A stretch of 64,000 nucleotides of DNA from Desulfosporosinus cupriresistens (GCF_001707885.1 NZ_MASS01000019.1:1-64000), one strand, 5' to 3'; shown: positions 44,068 through 53,810, counted from the stretch's first letter. Notes: generated by a model not told the origin, from the sequence alone. Translations and numbers: made by a program.

Positions 44068-45312
44068 ATGCGTGTTTTAATGCTTTCCCATATGTACCCG
44101 AATGTCGTGGGCCCTTTAGGTGGAATCTTTGTTCGCCAGCAGGCTCAGGCTTTAATGCGTCTGGGGGTCGAAGTCCAGGTTGTCGCCCCAGTTCCTTGGG
44201 TGCCGGGATTTATGGCTGGCCGAGGAAAATGGGGAGGATACCCTGCGGTTCCTCTCTTGGAACAACCGGATGGCTTTCCTGTTTTTCACCCTCGGGTTCT
44301 AGAATTTCCCCGCTCTCTCTTTTTTGAGTACTACCCGGCAACCTTTGTTTGGGGGATAAAACAGGTTTTCACAGAACAAATCGCCCGAGGCGTTGATATT
44401 ATCCATGCCCATGTCGCTCATCCTGATGGAGCTGCAGCCGTAAGATTTGGTCGGAAGTTTAATATCCCGGTCGTGGTCACGATTCATGGTCAGGATTTTG
44501 CTTATACCTTGAACCGCAGTCGTATCTGTGCCGAGAGTGTCCGTGCTACGCTTAAAGATGCAGCGAGGGTTATTTTAGTAAGTGATAAGCTCAGAAATCA
44601 ATATGGTCTGGAAAGTTGGGCGGACCAGCTTGAGAAATACAGGGTTATCTTTAACGGCGTCAATCTGGCCGATGTGGTTCAACGACCCGAACCACAAGGA
44701 ACCTATTGGGAACATCAACCCAGGGCGTCCCGGCGGATTCTTCTTACAGTTGGATTTTTGCGTCCAGATAAAGGGCATGCTATGGTTTTAAAGGCACTTC
44801 CAGAGCTTATCGGGGAATTTCCCGACTTAGAATACCGGATTGTCGGGGATGGATCGGAACGACAAACGTTGGAAGCGCTCACTGCAGAGTTAGGCTTGGA
44901 AGAATATGTTGTCTTCAGGGGAAGTTTACCTCATCCTGAAGCAATGCGTGAAATGGCTCAGTGTGATATTTTTGTCCTGCCAAGTTGGAATGAAGCCTTT
45001 GGGGTCGTATATTTAGAGGCGATGGCCCACGGTAAGCCTATTATCGGTACCACTGGAGAGGGAATCTCGGAGATTCTTGCTCAAGAGGGGGTTGGAAAGG
45101 CTGTTCCACCTAAGGACGTTTTAGCTATTACAGAGGAGATTCGGGGACTCTTGCGAAATCCGGAGCAAGCTGCTGCGATGGGGAGTCGGGGGAAAGAGCT
45201 GGTCACCCGCAAATTTACGTGGGAATACAACGCCCAAAAGACTTTGAAGGTCTATGAGGAAATCATAAACGGTAGAAGGGAGGACCCCAGTGGAACTTCG
45301 TTTGGTTCTTAA
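44068..45312 (+). CDS. Family 4-type glycosyltransferase
   Basis: The 414-aa GT-B enzyme has an N-terminal GGIFVRQQAQALMRLGVEV and VVTIHGQDFAY. Its C-terminal half contains TVGFLRPDKGHAMVLKAL, RIVGDGSER and the EX7E motif in EAFGVVYLEAMAHGKPIIG. It is a separate step from the preceding GT4. The last 23 bases overlap the start of the flippase gene. Confidence 0.9.
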   Translation: MRVLMLSHMYPNVVGPLGGIFVRQQAQALMRLGVEVQVVAPVPWVPGFMAGRGKWGGYPAVPLLEQPDGFPVFHPRVLEFPRSLFFEYYPATFVWGIKQVFTEQIARGVDIIHAHVAHPDGAAAVRFGRKFNIPVVVTIHGQDFAYTLNRSRICAESVRATLKDAARVILVSDKLRNQYGLESWADQLEKYRVIFNGVNLADVVQRPEPQGTYWEHQPRASRRILLTVGFLRPDKGHAMVLKALPELIGEFPDLEYRIVGDGSERQTLEALTAELGLEEYVVFRGSLPHPEAMREMAQCDIFVLPSWNEAFGVVYLEAMAHGKPIIGTTGEGISEILAQEGVGKAVPPKDVLAITEEIRGLLRNPEQAAAMGSRGKELVTRKFTWEYNAQKTLKVYEEIINGRREDPSGTSFGS

Positions 45313-46720
45313 GAATGCTGCAGCGTTGAGCGTAGCTAGTGTACTATCCAAGGCGATTTCCGCTATTGTGGGAATCTCGGTTACTCGTTATCTAGGTCCT
45401 GAAACCTTTGGAGAATACAGCTCCGCGCTGGCCTTTGTCAGTACGTTCATTCTATTTGCAGATTTTGGTTTGAGTAACTACATGGTCCAGGAAGGCTCTC
45501 GAGATGAGAGTGTCTTACCACTTTATCTGGGGAATACTCTCTTATTTAAGGGGTTTACCCTGCTGGTCATCTACGCGCTGATGCTTGTCTTGATGCATCC
45601 GGCGGGCTATAACCAATCCATTCAAAGTATGGTCATTGTCTTCGGTTTGGCCAGCGGGTTAAACGCCTTAAACAGTTCAGTTTACAATTACTTTCAAGCT
45701 AAACAACAAATGTATAACGCCGCTATTTATCAGTTTTTGTATACGTTTCTCATAGGTGCTTTGACTATTTTGGTCGTGGTTAAAAGAGGAAATGTGGTGA
45801 TGATCACCGTTTCCCAACTCGTGTCCGCTGCGTTGATTTCGTTCATGTTATATGCCCATCTGCGGCGTAATCTACGCCTTAAGTTTGATCTGCGCCGTCT
45901 GATAGAGATGAGCAAACGAGGACTGCCCTTCGGGGTAGCAACTATATTTCTCTATATCTATTTCCAGATTGACGCGTTAATGCTCTCCCTGATGCGTCCA
46001 ACATTTGAGGTAGGAATTTATTCAGCAGCCTACAAATTAGTCGCAATTCTGTTGCTGATTCCTGGAATTTTAACAAGTGTGATTTATCCGATTTTATTCC
46101 AGCTTGGGGTGGATAGTAAGGAGAAACACCGGGAAACGATTGAAAAGATCTTTAAAGTTCTCAGTGCTGTTGGTATTCCTGGCAGCGTCTTATTATTTGT
46201 TTTGGCCAATCCTTTGTTGACTTGGCTCTACAATAATCGTTTTCCGCAATCAATCCCGATCATGATGCTTTTAAGTTGGTTTTTTGCCTTTGAATGTTTA
46301 AGCTTTTCCCTGGGAGATGTACTGACAACGACAAACCGGCAGTGGACTCGCGCAAAAATTCAGGGGGGGGCCGCTTTATTAAATATTGTGGTTAACCTTT
46401 ATGCAATTCCCCGCTATGGGATTTATGGAGCGAGTGTAGCGACACTCATCACTGAACTTTACGTGTTTAGCATGTACTATGGAATTGTTCGGCTCCGTGT
46501 TTATAAAATTCGGATTTGGCGGCAACTTCCCGTCATCGTCTTGGCCTCACTGGCCATGGGCCTCACAGCCTATTTTTTGCGCTATCTTCATCCTCTTGCT
46601 TCAGCATTCATTGCCGGAATTCTTTACCTCATAATCCTGATTAGTTTGGATCGAGATTTTCAACGCATCGGTGGCTATATTCTGCGCCAAGGGATGCGTC
46701 GTTTTAAAATGAAGAGTTAG
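45290..46720 (+). CDS. Wzx-like polysaccharide flippase
   Basis: The 476-aa MATE/MOP-superfamily protein has about 12-14 helices and begins with LVLKNAAALSVASVLSKAIS and VTRYLGPETFGEYSSALAF, the classic start of Wzx/RfbX exporters. It should flip lipid-linked repeat units outward for the polymerase. The GTG start follows GGGAGGAC inside the end of the previous gene. Confidence 0.88.
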   Translation: MELRLVLKNAAALSVASVLSKAISAIVGISVTRYLGPETFGEYSSALAFVSTFILFADFGLSNYMVQEGSRDESVLPLYLGNTLLFKGFTLLVIYALMLVLMHPAGYNQSIQSMVIVFGLASGLNALNSSVYNYFQAKQQMYNAAIYQFLYTFLIGALTILVVVKRGNVVMITVSQLVSAALISFMLYAHLRRNLRLKFDLRRLIEMSKRGLPFGVATIFLYIYFQIDALMLSLMRPTFEVGIYSAAYKLVAILLLIPGILTSVIYPILFQLGVDSKEKHRETIEKIFKVLSAVGIPGSVLLFVLANPLLTWLYNNRFPQSIPIMMLLSWFFAFECLSFSLGDVLTTTNRQWTRAKIQGGAALLNIVVNLYAIPRYGIYGASVATLITELYVFSMYYGIVRLRVYKIRIWRQLPVIVLASLAMGLTAYFLRYLHPLASAFIAGILYLIILISLDRDFQRIGGYILRQGMRRFKMKS

Positions 46721-46846
46721 AATTAAGGACTTAGAAGCAAGGAGTTCAGAAGTGTCAACAACAACGGTAGTGTTAGTTGCAAATCTTTCAAATTAATTGA
46801 GAGAAGAAAAAGCCTATTAACAGAGAGGAGGATGGCGGGTTAGGGT

Positions 46847-47977
46847 ATGCAGATGGCATTCCTCCACTACCCTAGAGGGATAGTGGTTTCCTGCCAAGCC
46901 ATTATGAAGATAGTGACCGTACTGGGCGCCAGACCTCAATTTATTAAAGCCGCACCTCTTTCAGAGGCCCTCAGCAAAAAACACGAGGAAAAAATTGTGC
47001 ATACCGGTCAGCATTATGATTACCAGATGTCTGATGTGTTCTTCGAAGAGTTGGGGATCCCTAAACCTGACTACTTTTTAGGGGTTGGTTCAAAGCAACA
47101 CGGTGCTCAAACCGGCGAGATGTTAACCGGTGTAGAAGAGGTGCTCCTTAAAGAGAAACCTGACTGGGTTCTCGTTTACGGGGATACGAACTCAACTTTA
47201 GCTGGGGCTCTTGCCGCAGCAAAGCTCCATATTCCAATCGCTCATGTTGAAGCTGGGCTGAGGAGTTATAATCGACAGATGCCGGAAGAGGTGAATCGCG
47301 TGTTGACGGATCATCTTTCCACGTTACTGTTTTGCCCGACTGATCAAGCAGTTAAAAACCTCAGGCAGGAAGGTCTGACCGCAGGAGTGGTACGCACCGG
47401 GGACGTCATGGCCGATGCTCTTTATTACCATGCTCGACGGGCGGAGGACCGAAATATCGCAGAAAACCTCCGCTACAAGAGAAAATCTTACCTTTTGGCC
47501 ACCGTACACCGGGCCGAAAATACGGATAACCCAAGCCGACTAGAAGGAATTATTAAGGCCTTTGCCCAGATTGATGGGCAAATCGTACTCCCCCTGCATC
47601 CTCGGACCAAGAAGCTCCTCTTGAGTTGCCAAATGTCGATTCCAGAGAATGTAGAAGTCATCGAGCCTGTGGGGTATTTAGAGATGATTCTCCTAGAAAA
47701 AGAGGCGGAACTTATTCTGACAGACTCCGGTGGTGTGCAGAAAGAAGCTTATCTTTGGCAGGTCCCTTGTGTTACTTTGCGCGATGAAACAGAGTGGGTA
47801 GAGACCGTACACACGGGATGGAATACGCTTGCAGGAGCGAATACAGAGGAAATCGTTGCTGCCGTTGCGCGTTACCGTAAGAACTCCTTACCACCCTATT
47901 TGGAAAATCTTTATGGGAATGGCCGAGCTAGTGAAGAGATCGTAGAGGCGATGGAGGAAAGAGGGGGAGCTTCGTGA
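46847..47977 (+). CDS. UDP-sugar 2-epimerase, non-hydrolysing (WbpI-like)
   Basis: The 376-aa enzyme belongs to the WecB/WbpI family. GARPQFIKAAPLS and DSGGVQKEAYLWQVPCVTLR, followed by DETEWVE and GWN, match the WbpI type (UDP-GlcNAc(3NAc)A to UDP-ManNAc(3NAc)A) better than WecB, which has GTRPEAIK and RDTTERPE. The family normally begins near MKIVTV, the ATG at 46904, but only ATG 46847 has AGGAGG upstream, at 15 bases. The 19-residue extension is therefore uncertain. It completes the WbpA-B-D-E-I-like set. Confidence 0.88.
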   Translation: MQMAFLHYPRGIVVSCQAIMKIVTVLGARPQFIKAAPLSEALSKKHEEKIVHTGQHYDYQMSDVFFEELGIPKPDYFLGVGSKQHGAQTGEMLTGVEEVLLKEKPDWVLVYGDTNSTLAGALAAAKLHIPIAHVEAGLRSYNRQMPEEVNRVLTDHLSTLLFCPTDQAVKNLRQEGLTAGVVRTGDVMADALYYHARRAEDRNIAENLRYKRKSYLLATVHRAENTDNPSRLEGIIKAFAQIDGQIVLPLHPRTKKLLLSCQMSIPENVEVIEPVGYLEMILLEKEAELILTDSGGVQKEAYLWQVPCVTLRDETEWVETVHTGWNTLAGANTEEIVAAVARYRKNSLPPYLENLYGNGRASEEIVEAMEERGGAS

Positions 47978-49800
47978 GCGGAGCACAAGCTAAAGTCCAT
48001 AGGTCTAGGCAAATTGGCTTTTGCGTTGCAGAGCCATTAATAAGAGTTTATAGAGAGTTCGCAGGCCTTTTGGGTGTTCCTTTTGATGCAGATTTGAGCT
48101 TTGGCCTCGCTACAGATAAAGAAGCTCAACGACCAGAAGACTTAGTTTCCAACAAAGGGACAACTTCAGACTGTGAAGAGATATGGGCCCGTGAGGCGAT
48201 TCTAAATTATGATGCGATTTTAGTCGATGGGATTTCCCTCGCGCTTTTAGGGGGCCTTATACCGAACCATTCAGGTCGAGATAAGGAGAGCCCTCTGATC
48301 TTGGTTTGTGGGTCTGTAACCGGGGAAAACCCGGGCCTTCGACTGAAGACGTTTGCTTTTAATCTGGGTCAAGAGGGAACTTGTCTGCTGATGGACGGTC
48401 GAGAGCATACGGAAAAAGACGTCAGCGAACCTATTCTCGATTGGATGCTTGAAGAAATTCGCCAGGTCTTACGCCAGGAAGTCAAAAATTTCTTAGAGCT
48501 CCCACCTGTCCCGTGGGGCTATTCCTATGCCATGACCTTAACCCACGACATCGATATCTTAAGCTTGAAGGAAATGCCTGTCGCGCGCACCTTTTTGGGG
48601 TATTTCTATCGCAGTTCTGTTTTGAACTGGAAACGTTGGCGAACAGGAAAGGTGGAGACGTCTGAACATTTCCAAGCAGTTTGGGAAATGGTCAGAACCT
48701 GGGCCGCAAAGGTTGGCCTAGGGCAAGACGTTTGGCAACGGGCCTTGCCAAAGCTTCTTGCTCTGGAAAAACGCCTAGGGGTTCGATCGAGCCTTTATTT
48801 TATGGCCTTTCCAGAGAAACCAGGTATTCTTCCAGAGCACTTAAGAAAAGATAAAGATAAACAGGAAGAGAAAGAAAATGAGAAAGCTATAAGTTCTGAT
48901 CGTACTCAGGTAAAGGAAAGTGCGCCCGCAAATCGAGCATCGTTTTACGACGTAGCTGAATATAAAGAGTTACTGAACAGCCTGGAAGAAGGCGGTTGGG
49001 AAGCAGGGGTGCACGGAATTGATGCCTGGCATGACACCCAATCCGCTCAAGCTGAGTATGATCGAGTCGCTACTCTAACCGGGCAAGACGAGATTGGGAT
49101 ACGCATGCACTGGCTTTACTTTAAATCGCCAAATTCCTTCAAAGTGTTAGAAGAAGGCGGATTTCAGTACGATTCAACCTTTGGGTTTAATGAAGTCGTT
49201 GGCTTCCGAGCCGGGACCCTTCAGCCCTATCATCCCTTAAATTGTCAAACTCTTTGGGAGCTGCCTCTTCATATCCAAGATGGTGCTTTGATGGGGGAGG
49301 AGTACTTCAATTTGAATAGGGAGGACGCCTATCATAAGGCAAAACCTATTCTGGATTTGGCGAAGCGCTTGGGCGGAGTGGTTAGTCTGCTCTGGCACAA
49401 TCAGAGTTTTACTGCTCCCCGTTTTTGGGGGGAGGTCTATGAACGCCTGATTGCCCAAGGGAAAACGGACGGCGCTTGGATTGCGATTCCGCGGGACGTC
49501 TTGCGCTGGTTTAACCAAAGGCGCAAGTGCGAGGCAGTGCTTTCTATTGAAGGGACGCGTTGGCAAATTTCTTGTACCTCAATTTCGGCAGATCTGACGG
49601 ATCCAATAGATTCAGCTAACTTGTTGGATGATTCAAATTTGTCAGGCTCGTCAGCCTCGCGAATCCCGCCGGTTCGGATACGTCTGCATCTCGATCCAAA
49701 TAGGGTTCGCTCGGCTTCCGTGCCCTACGTAGTTGGAAATGGTTATATCGATTTTCCAGCTCAGTCCTTAGTCACTCTAGATGTGGAAGGAGAGGATTGA
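47974..49800 (+). CDS. Polysaccharide deacetylase-like protein (THDxD type)
   Basis: The 608-aa protein has an N-terminal domain (1-180) of unknown type and then a deacetylase-like NodB fold starting MTLTHDIDILSL, with the Asp residues near 191-193. A strongly charged low-complexity insert (about 290-320) follows. Later WEAGVHGIDAWHDT and SLLWHNQSF supply His residues. It probably acts on a surface glycan, but activity is not certain. The GTG start overlaps the epimerase stop. Confidence 0.75.
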   Translation: MSGAQAKVHRSRQIGFCVAEPLIRVYREFAGLLGVPFDADLSFGLATDKEAQRPEDLVSNKGTTSDCEEIWAREAILNYDAILVDGISLALLGGLIPNHSGRDKESPLILVCGSVTGENPGLRLKTFAFNLGQEGTCLLMDGREHTEKDVSEPILDWMLEEIRQVLRQEVKNFLELPPVPWGYSYAMTLTHDIDILSLKEMPVARTFLGYFYRSSVLNWKRWRTGKVETSEHFQAVWEMVRTWAAKVGLGQDVWQRALPKLLALEKRLGVRSSLYFMAFPEKPGILPEHLRKDKDKQEEKENEKAISSDRTQVKESAPANRASFYDVAEYKELLNSLEEGGWEAGVHGIDAWHDTQSAQAEYDRVATLTGQDEIGIRMHWLYFKSPNSFKVLEEGGFQYDSTFGFNEVVGFRAGTLQPYHPLNCQTLWELPLHIQDGALMGEEYFNLNREDAYHKAKPILDLAKRLGGVVSLLWHNQSFTAPRFWGEVYERLIAQGKTDGAWIAIPRDVLRWFNQRRKCEAVLSIEGTRWQISCTSISADLTDPIDSANLLDDSNLSGSSASRIPPVRIRLHLDPNRVRSASVPYVVGNGYIDFPAQSLVTLDVEGED

Positions 49801-49801
49801 C

Positions 49802-51211
49802 GTGGGGCTTATCCTGTTGAAATACGTATTTTTTCTGTTTAGCATTGGAATAGTGAGCTATTTTGCTTGGAAAAAACCAGCTATCCTACCCTCGTTGCTG
49901 GCTGGGGCAGTCGCTTTCGACATTTCCATCACTTGGTTTCCTCCGCTCGGACCGCTTGGTTCACAGTTGAATAGTTTTGCGCGACTTCTCACAGTTGGGA
50001 TCATCGGGGCCGCATTATGGCGTCTCGGAAGAGAACCTGAGAAACGGCAGGAACTGAAGGCCATTTTAACTCATTTCATGACTCGTGCCTTCCTAATTTA
50101 CCTTGCGGCCGGGGCATTTAGCCTTCTTTATTCAATCGATCGGGGAAAAACGGCGGTTGAACTCATTCGGCTGTTTACGTTATTTTTACTCTATCTGGGT
50201 ATCTGCTTGCTTGGGGAGCGCAAACATGCCCTTCTCCCTTTTCAAGTCGTCCATTGGGTAGGGGTTGCGTTGGTTCCGCTCACTCTTTATGAAGGAATAA
50301 CCAAGCATTTTATCTGGCGGGGATATTTGGCCGAGGGAGAGATCGCCCGTGTTAATGCGACCTTCGTTGATCCGAATATTCTTGCACGCTACCTCGTGTT
50401 GGCCATTGTAGCGAACTTAATCCTCCAGTACCTTAACGACGTAACCTGGAAACGCGGTGTATATTTTGGGGCGCTCTTGGGATTATTGGGGGCCCTGGCC
50501 ATAACCCTTTCACGCAGTGGTATTTTAACTTTGGTCATCGTCGTAACTCTGTTGATCCTTTTTATTCCGCGCAAGCGAATGGTGCTGCCAATTGGATTGT
50601 TGGGACTTATTGGGGCTGTTATGGTTGCTTTGCAGCCTGCCGTTAGAGAGCGTCTGCTAACCATCAAGATCGGGTTTGGTGCGCTGGGAGAACAACGGGC
50701 ATATTTATGTAAAGTCTCCAGGGCAATGTTTATTGATCATCCAATCTTCGGGGTTGGACTGGGCGGATTCGAGAAGATGTTCTTAACCCCCCGTTACATA
50801 ATCTATAAGACAGTGATCCCATATGTTCAAGGGGTGACCCTTTCGCATACGACCATTCTAACGATTGCAGCAGAACTTGGCTTAATGGGTCTGGCGGCAC
50901 TGGCTTGGGTTTGGTTTGCTTTAGTACGAGTATTGTTAGGGGCACGGCGCATTGTGTTCTTACAGGCAAACTGCGAGGGCATGACCCATCGTGCACGTAC
51001 CTCCAAGGCTGATCTGGACAGGGGTAAGATCGAACAGTATCTTCCCGTGGTGGGTTACTTTTTGTGGATTGTTGCAGTGTTTATCAGCTCTCAAGCTGAG
51101 GCTCGGTTTTTTGAAGATCCTATTATTTGGCTTAGCATGGGAATGATGTTGCGTTTATCAGGTGGGGTAGGGAGTGAGCAAAGACATGAATCTAAAATTG
51201 CAGCCCATTGA
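49802..51211 (+). CDS. O-antigen polymerase/ligase-like membrane protein (Wzy-like), second
   Basis: The 469-aa protein has about 11 helices and the outer loop with NATFVDPNILARYLVLAI and IDHPIFGVGLGGFEKM, typical of the O-antigen ligase/Wzy group. GTG 49802 is chosen because AAGGAGAGG lies just ahead and after the earlier in-frame ATG at 49781. Having a second such protein in the locus suggests that one polymerises while the other attaches the chain, or that two chains are made. Confidence 0.8.
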   Translation: MGLILLKYVFFLFSIGIVSYFAWKKPAILPSLLAGAVAFDISITWFPPLGPLGSQLNSFARLLTVGIIGAALWRLGREPEKRQELKAILTHFMTRAFLIYLAAGAFSLLYSIDRGKTAVELIRLFTLFLLYLGICLLGERKHALLPFQVVHWVGVALVPLTLYEGITKHFIWRGYLAEGEIARVNATFVDPNILARYLVLAIVANLILQYLNDVTWKRGVYFGALLGLLGALAITLSRSGILTLVIVVTLLILFIPRKRMVLPIGLLGLIGAVMVALQPAVRERLLTIKIGFGALGEQRAYLCKVSRAMFIDHPIFGVGLGGFEKMFLTPRYIIYKTVIPYVQGVTLSHTTILTIAAELGLMGLAALAWVWFALVRVLLGARRIVFLQANCEGMTHRARTSKADLDRGKIEQYLPVVGYFLWIVAVFISSQAEARFFEDPIIWLSMGMMLRLSGGVGSEQRHESKIAAH

Positions 51212-52190
51212 GCGTGAAATTTGGCAAGATTTTTTAAAGGGGACGACTCAGGGGTCCCTTTTTCACCGCTGGGAGTGGCAAGATGTGATCGAAGCGGGAT
51301 TCGGTGTACGGGTTAACCGCTTGGGGTTATTTGATCAAGACGGGGTTCTAAGGGGTTTGTTGCCTTTGATGGAGCGGAAGATGAGTCTTTTGAAATTAGC
51401 AGGTAGTTCACTATCTGGTACGGCAACCCCTCACAGCGGTCCATTAGGTTCAATTACCTTGGCAGAAGTTCTGCCTGCTCTGGAAGAGTACGCAAAAGAA
51501 AAACACCTGGATTATCTGGAAATTAGACTTCAGGATTTGCAGGAAAGAGACGTTCTTGAACAAAATGGGTATACTGTGGAGGAACTCCTCACTCTAGATT
51601 TACATATTCCCAAGGATCAGGAGGCACTCTGGAATGGGCTCGAGGTGCGTTGTCGAAATGCTGTACGTAAAGCAGAGAAATCTGGGGTAGAAGTGTTTGA
51701 ACCGAAGACCCTTGAAGAATGGCTGGAGCCCTACTATGAACTCTCGTGTGGAGTTTATCTGCGCCAAGAGAAGGAACCTCCATTTACCAAGGAATACTTC
51801 ACAGCCCTTTGGCAGAACTTGTACCCAAGCGGAGATTTGCTCGTTTTGCTGGCTCGTTATGAAGGAAAGATCATTGCTGGTCAAATCTTCCCCCAGGACC
51901 GCAATGTCGGGTATTACCTAGACGGGGTTTCCGATCGAGAGTACAATAAAGTCGCGCCCAATAATCTCCTGCAGTGGGAATACTTAAAACGAGCTGATGG
52001 TCTGGGAATCCAGCTCTATGATATGGTAGGAGCGAATATCCCAAGCATTGCTAAATTTAAAAAGAGCTTTGGCAGCACCGAGCGGAGTTATCTTTATGGA
52101 TACCGCAACCGGAGCCTAGCAGCCCGCATTGGGCGAACGGTCTATGCCAAACGTGGCCAAACAATCAAGAAATTTCTCAAACGCTCGTAG
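51174..52190 (+). CDS. FemAB-like GNAT-fold aminoacyl/acyltransferase
   Basis: The 338-aa protein has the FemAB/acetyltransferase-6 fold: SLFHRWEWQDVIEAGFG near the start, RCRNAVRKAEKSGVEV, then AGQIFPQDRNVGYYLDG and NNLLQWEYLKRADGLG. Fem proteins add amino acids to lipid II; relatives in polysaccharide loci have unproven roles. The start could be GTG 51174 or ATG 51186. It overlaps the previous gene by 38 bases. Confidence 0.8.
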   Translation: MSKDMNLKLQPIEREIWQDFLKGTTQGSLFHRWEWQDVIEAGFGVRVNRLGLFDQDGVLRGLLPLMERKMSLLKLAGSSLSGTATPHSGPLGSITLAEVLPALEEYAKEKHLDYLEIRLQDLQERDVLEQNGYTVEELLTLDLHIPKDQEALWNGLEVRCRNAVRKAEKSGVEVFEPKTLEEWLEPYYELSCGVYLRQEKEPPFTKEYFTALWQNLYPSGDLLVLLARYEGKIIAGQIFPQDRNVGYYLDGVSDREYNKVAPNNLLQWEYLKRADGLGIQLYDMVGANIPSIAKFKKSFGSTERSYLYGYRNRSLAARIGRTVYAKRGQTIKKFLKRS

Positions 52191-52195
52191 CGAAT

Positions 52196-52452
52196 AATAG
52201 CAATGAAGCGTCTCGATCACGATACTCTCCAGTGACGATTCCCTCCGGGGTTCTAATCCCCGTCGACCCAAGCCCAGAGAAAGTTTCTTAGCTTAGAGAG
52301 CACTTTAGTGGAATTGCGTCAATGAGCGCAGACGATTTTGCGTTAAGAAACGCAACGGTTCACTTGCAGAAAGCCTAGAGGTTTTGCGTTTTAGCGAAAT
52401 CGTCAAGAGAATAGCAAATGAAGCGTGTGCTAACGTGCTAAGACACTTTCTC
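52196..52452. repeat. Palindromic element with direct repeats
   Basis: GAGAAAGTTTCTTAGC (52277-52292) pairs with GCTAAGACACTTTCTC (52437-52452) at 15 of 16 positions. Inside, GACGATTTTGC faces GCGAAATCGTC (52331-52341, 52394-52404). AATAGCAATGAAGCGT (52196-52211) recurs with one extra base at 52410-52426. It fills the gap between the FemAB-like and GT4 genes. No coding potential is seen. Confidence 0.7.
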
Positions 52453-52529
52453 TCTTTGTAAATCAGTAATTTAGTGTTATAACTAATCTTAGAGATTGTT
52501 TTGAGTGTTTTAAAGGAGCTGCGGTCTAA

Positions 52530-53741
52530 TTGCGCATATTAATGCTAACACAATACTTCCCTCCGGAGTCCGGGGCGGCACAGGTTCGCCTCAAGGAACT
52601 CGCGAAGGGACTGCAAGGTAACGGACATAAAGTTACGGTTGTCACTGCGTTCCCCAATCATCCGAGCGGAGTAATCCCACCGAATTACCGTGGACGTTGG
52701 CGGATGAAGGATGAGGTAGACGGGATCCCCGTATGGCGGACCTGGATTTATCCGGTGCAGCGGGGACGCTTTTGGAAGCGCTTGCTTAATTATTTTTCCT
52801 TTGTTTTTTCCTCCTTCTGGGGCTTAAGCAAAGCTGGAAAACAAGATGTACTGTTTTTTGAATCCCCACCGCTCTTTCTCGGAATTACAGCCTTGGTCTA
52901 TGGATGGTTAACTCGTACCCGTATTATTATGAACATTTCAGATCTCTGGCCAGAATCAGCCGTGGCTTTAGGACTTGTAAACAGCCGCTGGATGATCAGA
53001 GCAGCAGAGGGACTAGAGAAACTACTATATCGCAAAGCCTGGAAGATATCCTCTCAAACAGAAGGGATTCGTACGTCGCTGGTCCAACGTGGCGTGCCCG
53101 AGGATAAAGTGACCTTCTTACCAAACGGTGTGAACCTTGAACTTTTTGCACCGCGAAAGCGCGATGAAGAAATGGCTCGGAAGTTGGGTCTTAACGAAGA
53201 GGACTTTGTCCTGATTTACGCAGGAACCATGGGCTATGCCCAAGGCCTCGAATCGGTTATCCGGACGGCAGAATTACTCAAAGATAAGCAAGGTTTCCGA
53301 TTCCTATTTGTGGGTGATGGGACAGAGAAGCCAATGCTCGAAGCGCTCACTAAGGAAAAGGAATTGTCCAATGTAAGTTTTGTTGACTTCCAACCGGTTC
53401 AGGAAATGCCGAGATATTTCTCTTTGTCTTCAGCGAGTATTGTTCCTTTGAAGAAAAATAAGCTTTTCGAGGGAGCACGGCCTTCAAAAATGTTTCCCGC
53501 ACTCGGTTCAGCGGTTCCGGTGATCTATTCCGGGGAAGGGGAGGCAGCTGAATTGGTCCTTTCTTCAGGCGGCGGGGTGGTCGTTGAGCCGGAGAACAGC
53601 GAAGCACTAGCCCAGGCCATTATCGAATTGAAGGAGAACCATAATCGCCGGGAGATGGGTCGCCAAGGGCGGCAGTTTGTTAAGGATAACTATACCTGGT
53701 CGCAAATTATCCAGCGTTGGCTTAAAGACTTGGGGATATAA
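52530..53741 (+). CDS. Family 4-type glycosyltransferase (WcaI/WbuB-like)
   Basis: The 403-aa GT-B protein begins RILMLTQYFPPESGAAQ and VTAFPNHPSGVIPPNYRG, typical of the WcaI/WbuB group that often adds N-acetylfucosamine-like sugars. The C-terminal half has YAGTMGYAQGLESVIRTAEL and FVGDGTEKPMLEAL. It starts at TTG 52530 behind AAAGGAG. Donor specificity is inferred only. Confidence 0.88.
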   Translation: MRILMLTQYFPPESGAAQVRLKELAKGLQGNGHKVTVVTAFPNHPSGVIPPNYRGRWRMKDEVDGIPVWRTWIYPVQRGRFWKRLLNYFSFVFSSFWGLSKAGKQDVLFFESPPLFLGITALVYGWLTRTRIIMNISDLWPESAVALGLVNSRWMIRAAEGLEKLLYRKAWKISSQTEGIRTSLVQRGVPEDKVTFLPNGVNLELFAPRKRDEEMARKLGLNEEDFVLIYAGTMGYAQGLESVIRTAELLKDKQGFRFLFVGDGTEKPMLEALTKEKELSNVSFVDFQPVQEMPRYFSLSSASIVPLKKNKLFEGARPSKMFPALGSAVPVIYSGEGEAAELVLSSGGGVVVEPENSEALAQAIIELKENHNRREMGRQGRQFVKDNYTWSQIIQRWLKDLGI

Positions 53742-53810
53742 ACCAGAGGTCAGATGACGGAGGCCAGAGGCAGATAGGTTTAGAGTAAATCCACTGAAGG
53801 AGGTTTCTAA

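Noticed and set aside
52235..52270. tRNA T-arm-like sequence GGGGTTCTAATCCCC
   Set aside because: The T-loop lacks the purine expected in TTCRA and no acceptor, D or anticodon arms are found; it is part of a palindromic element.
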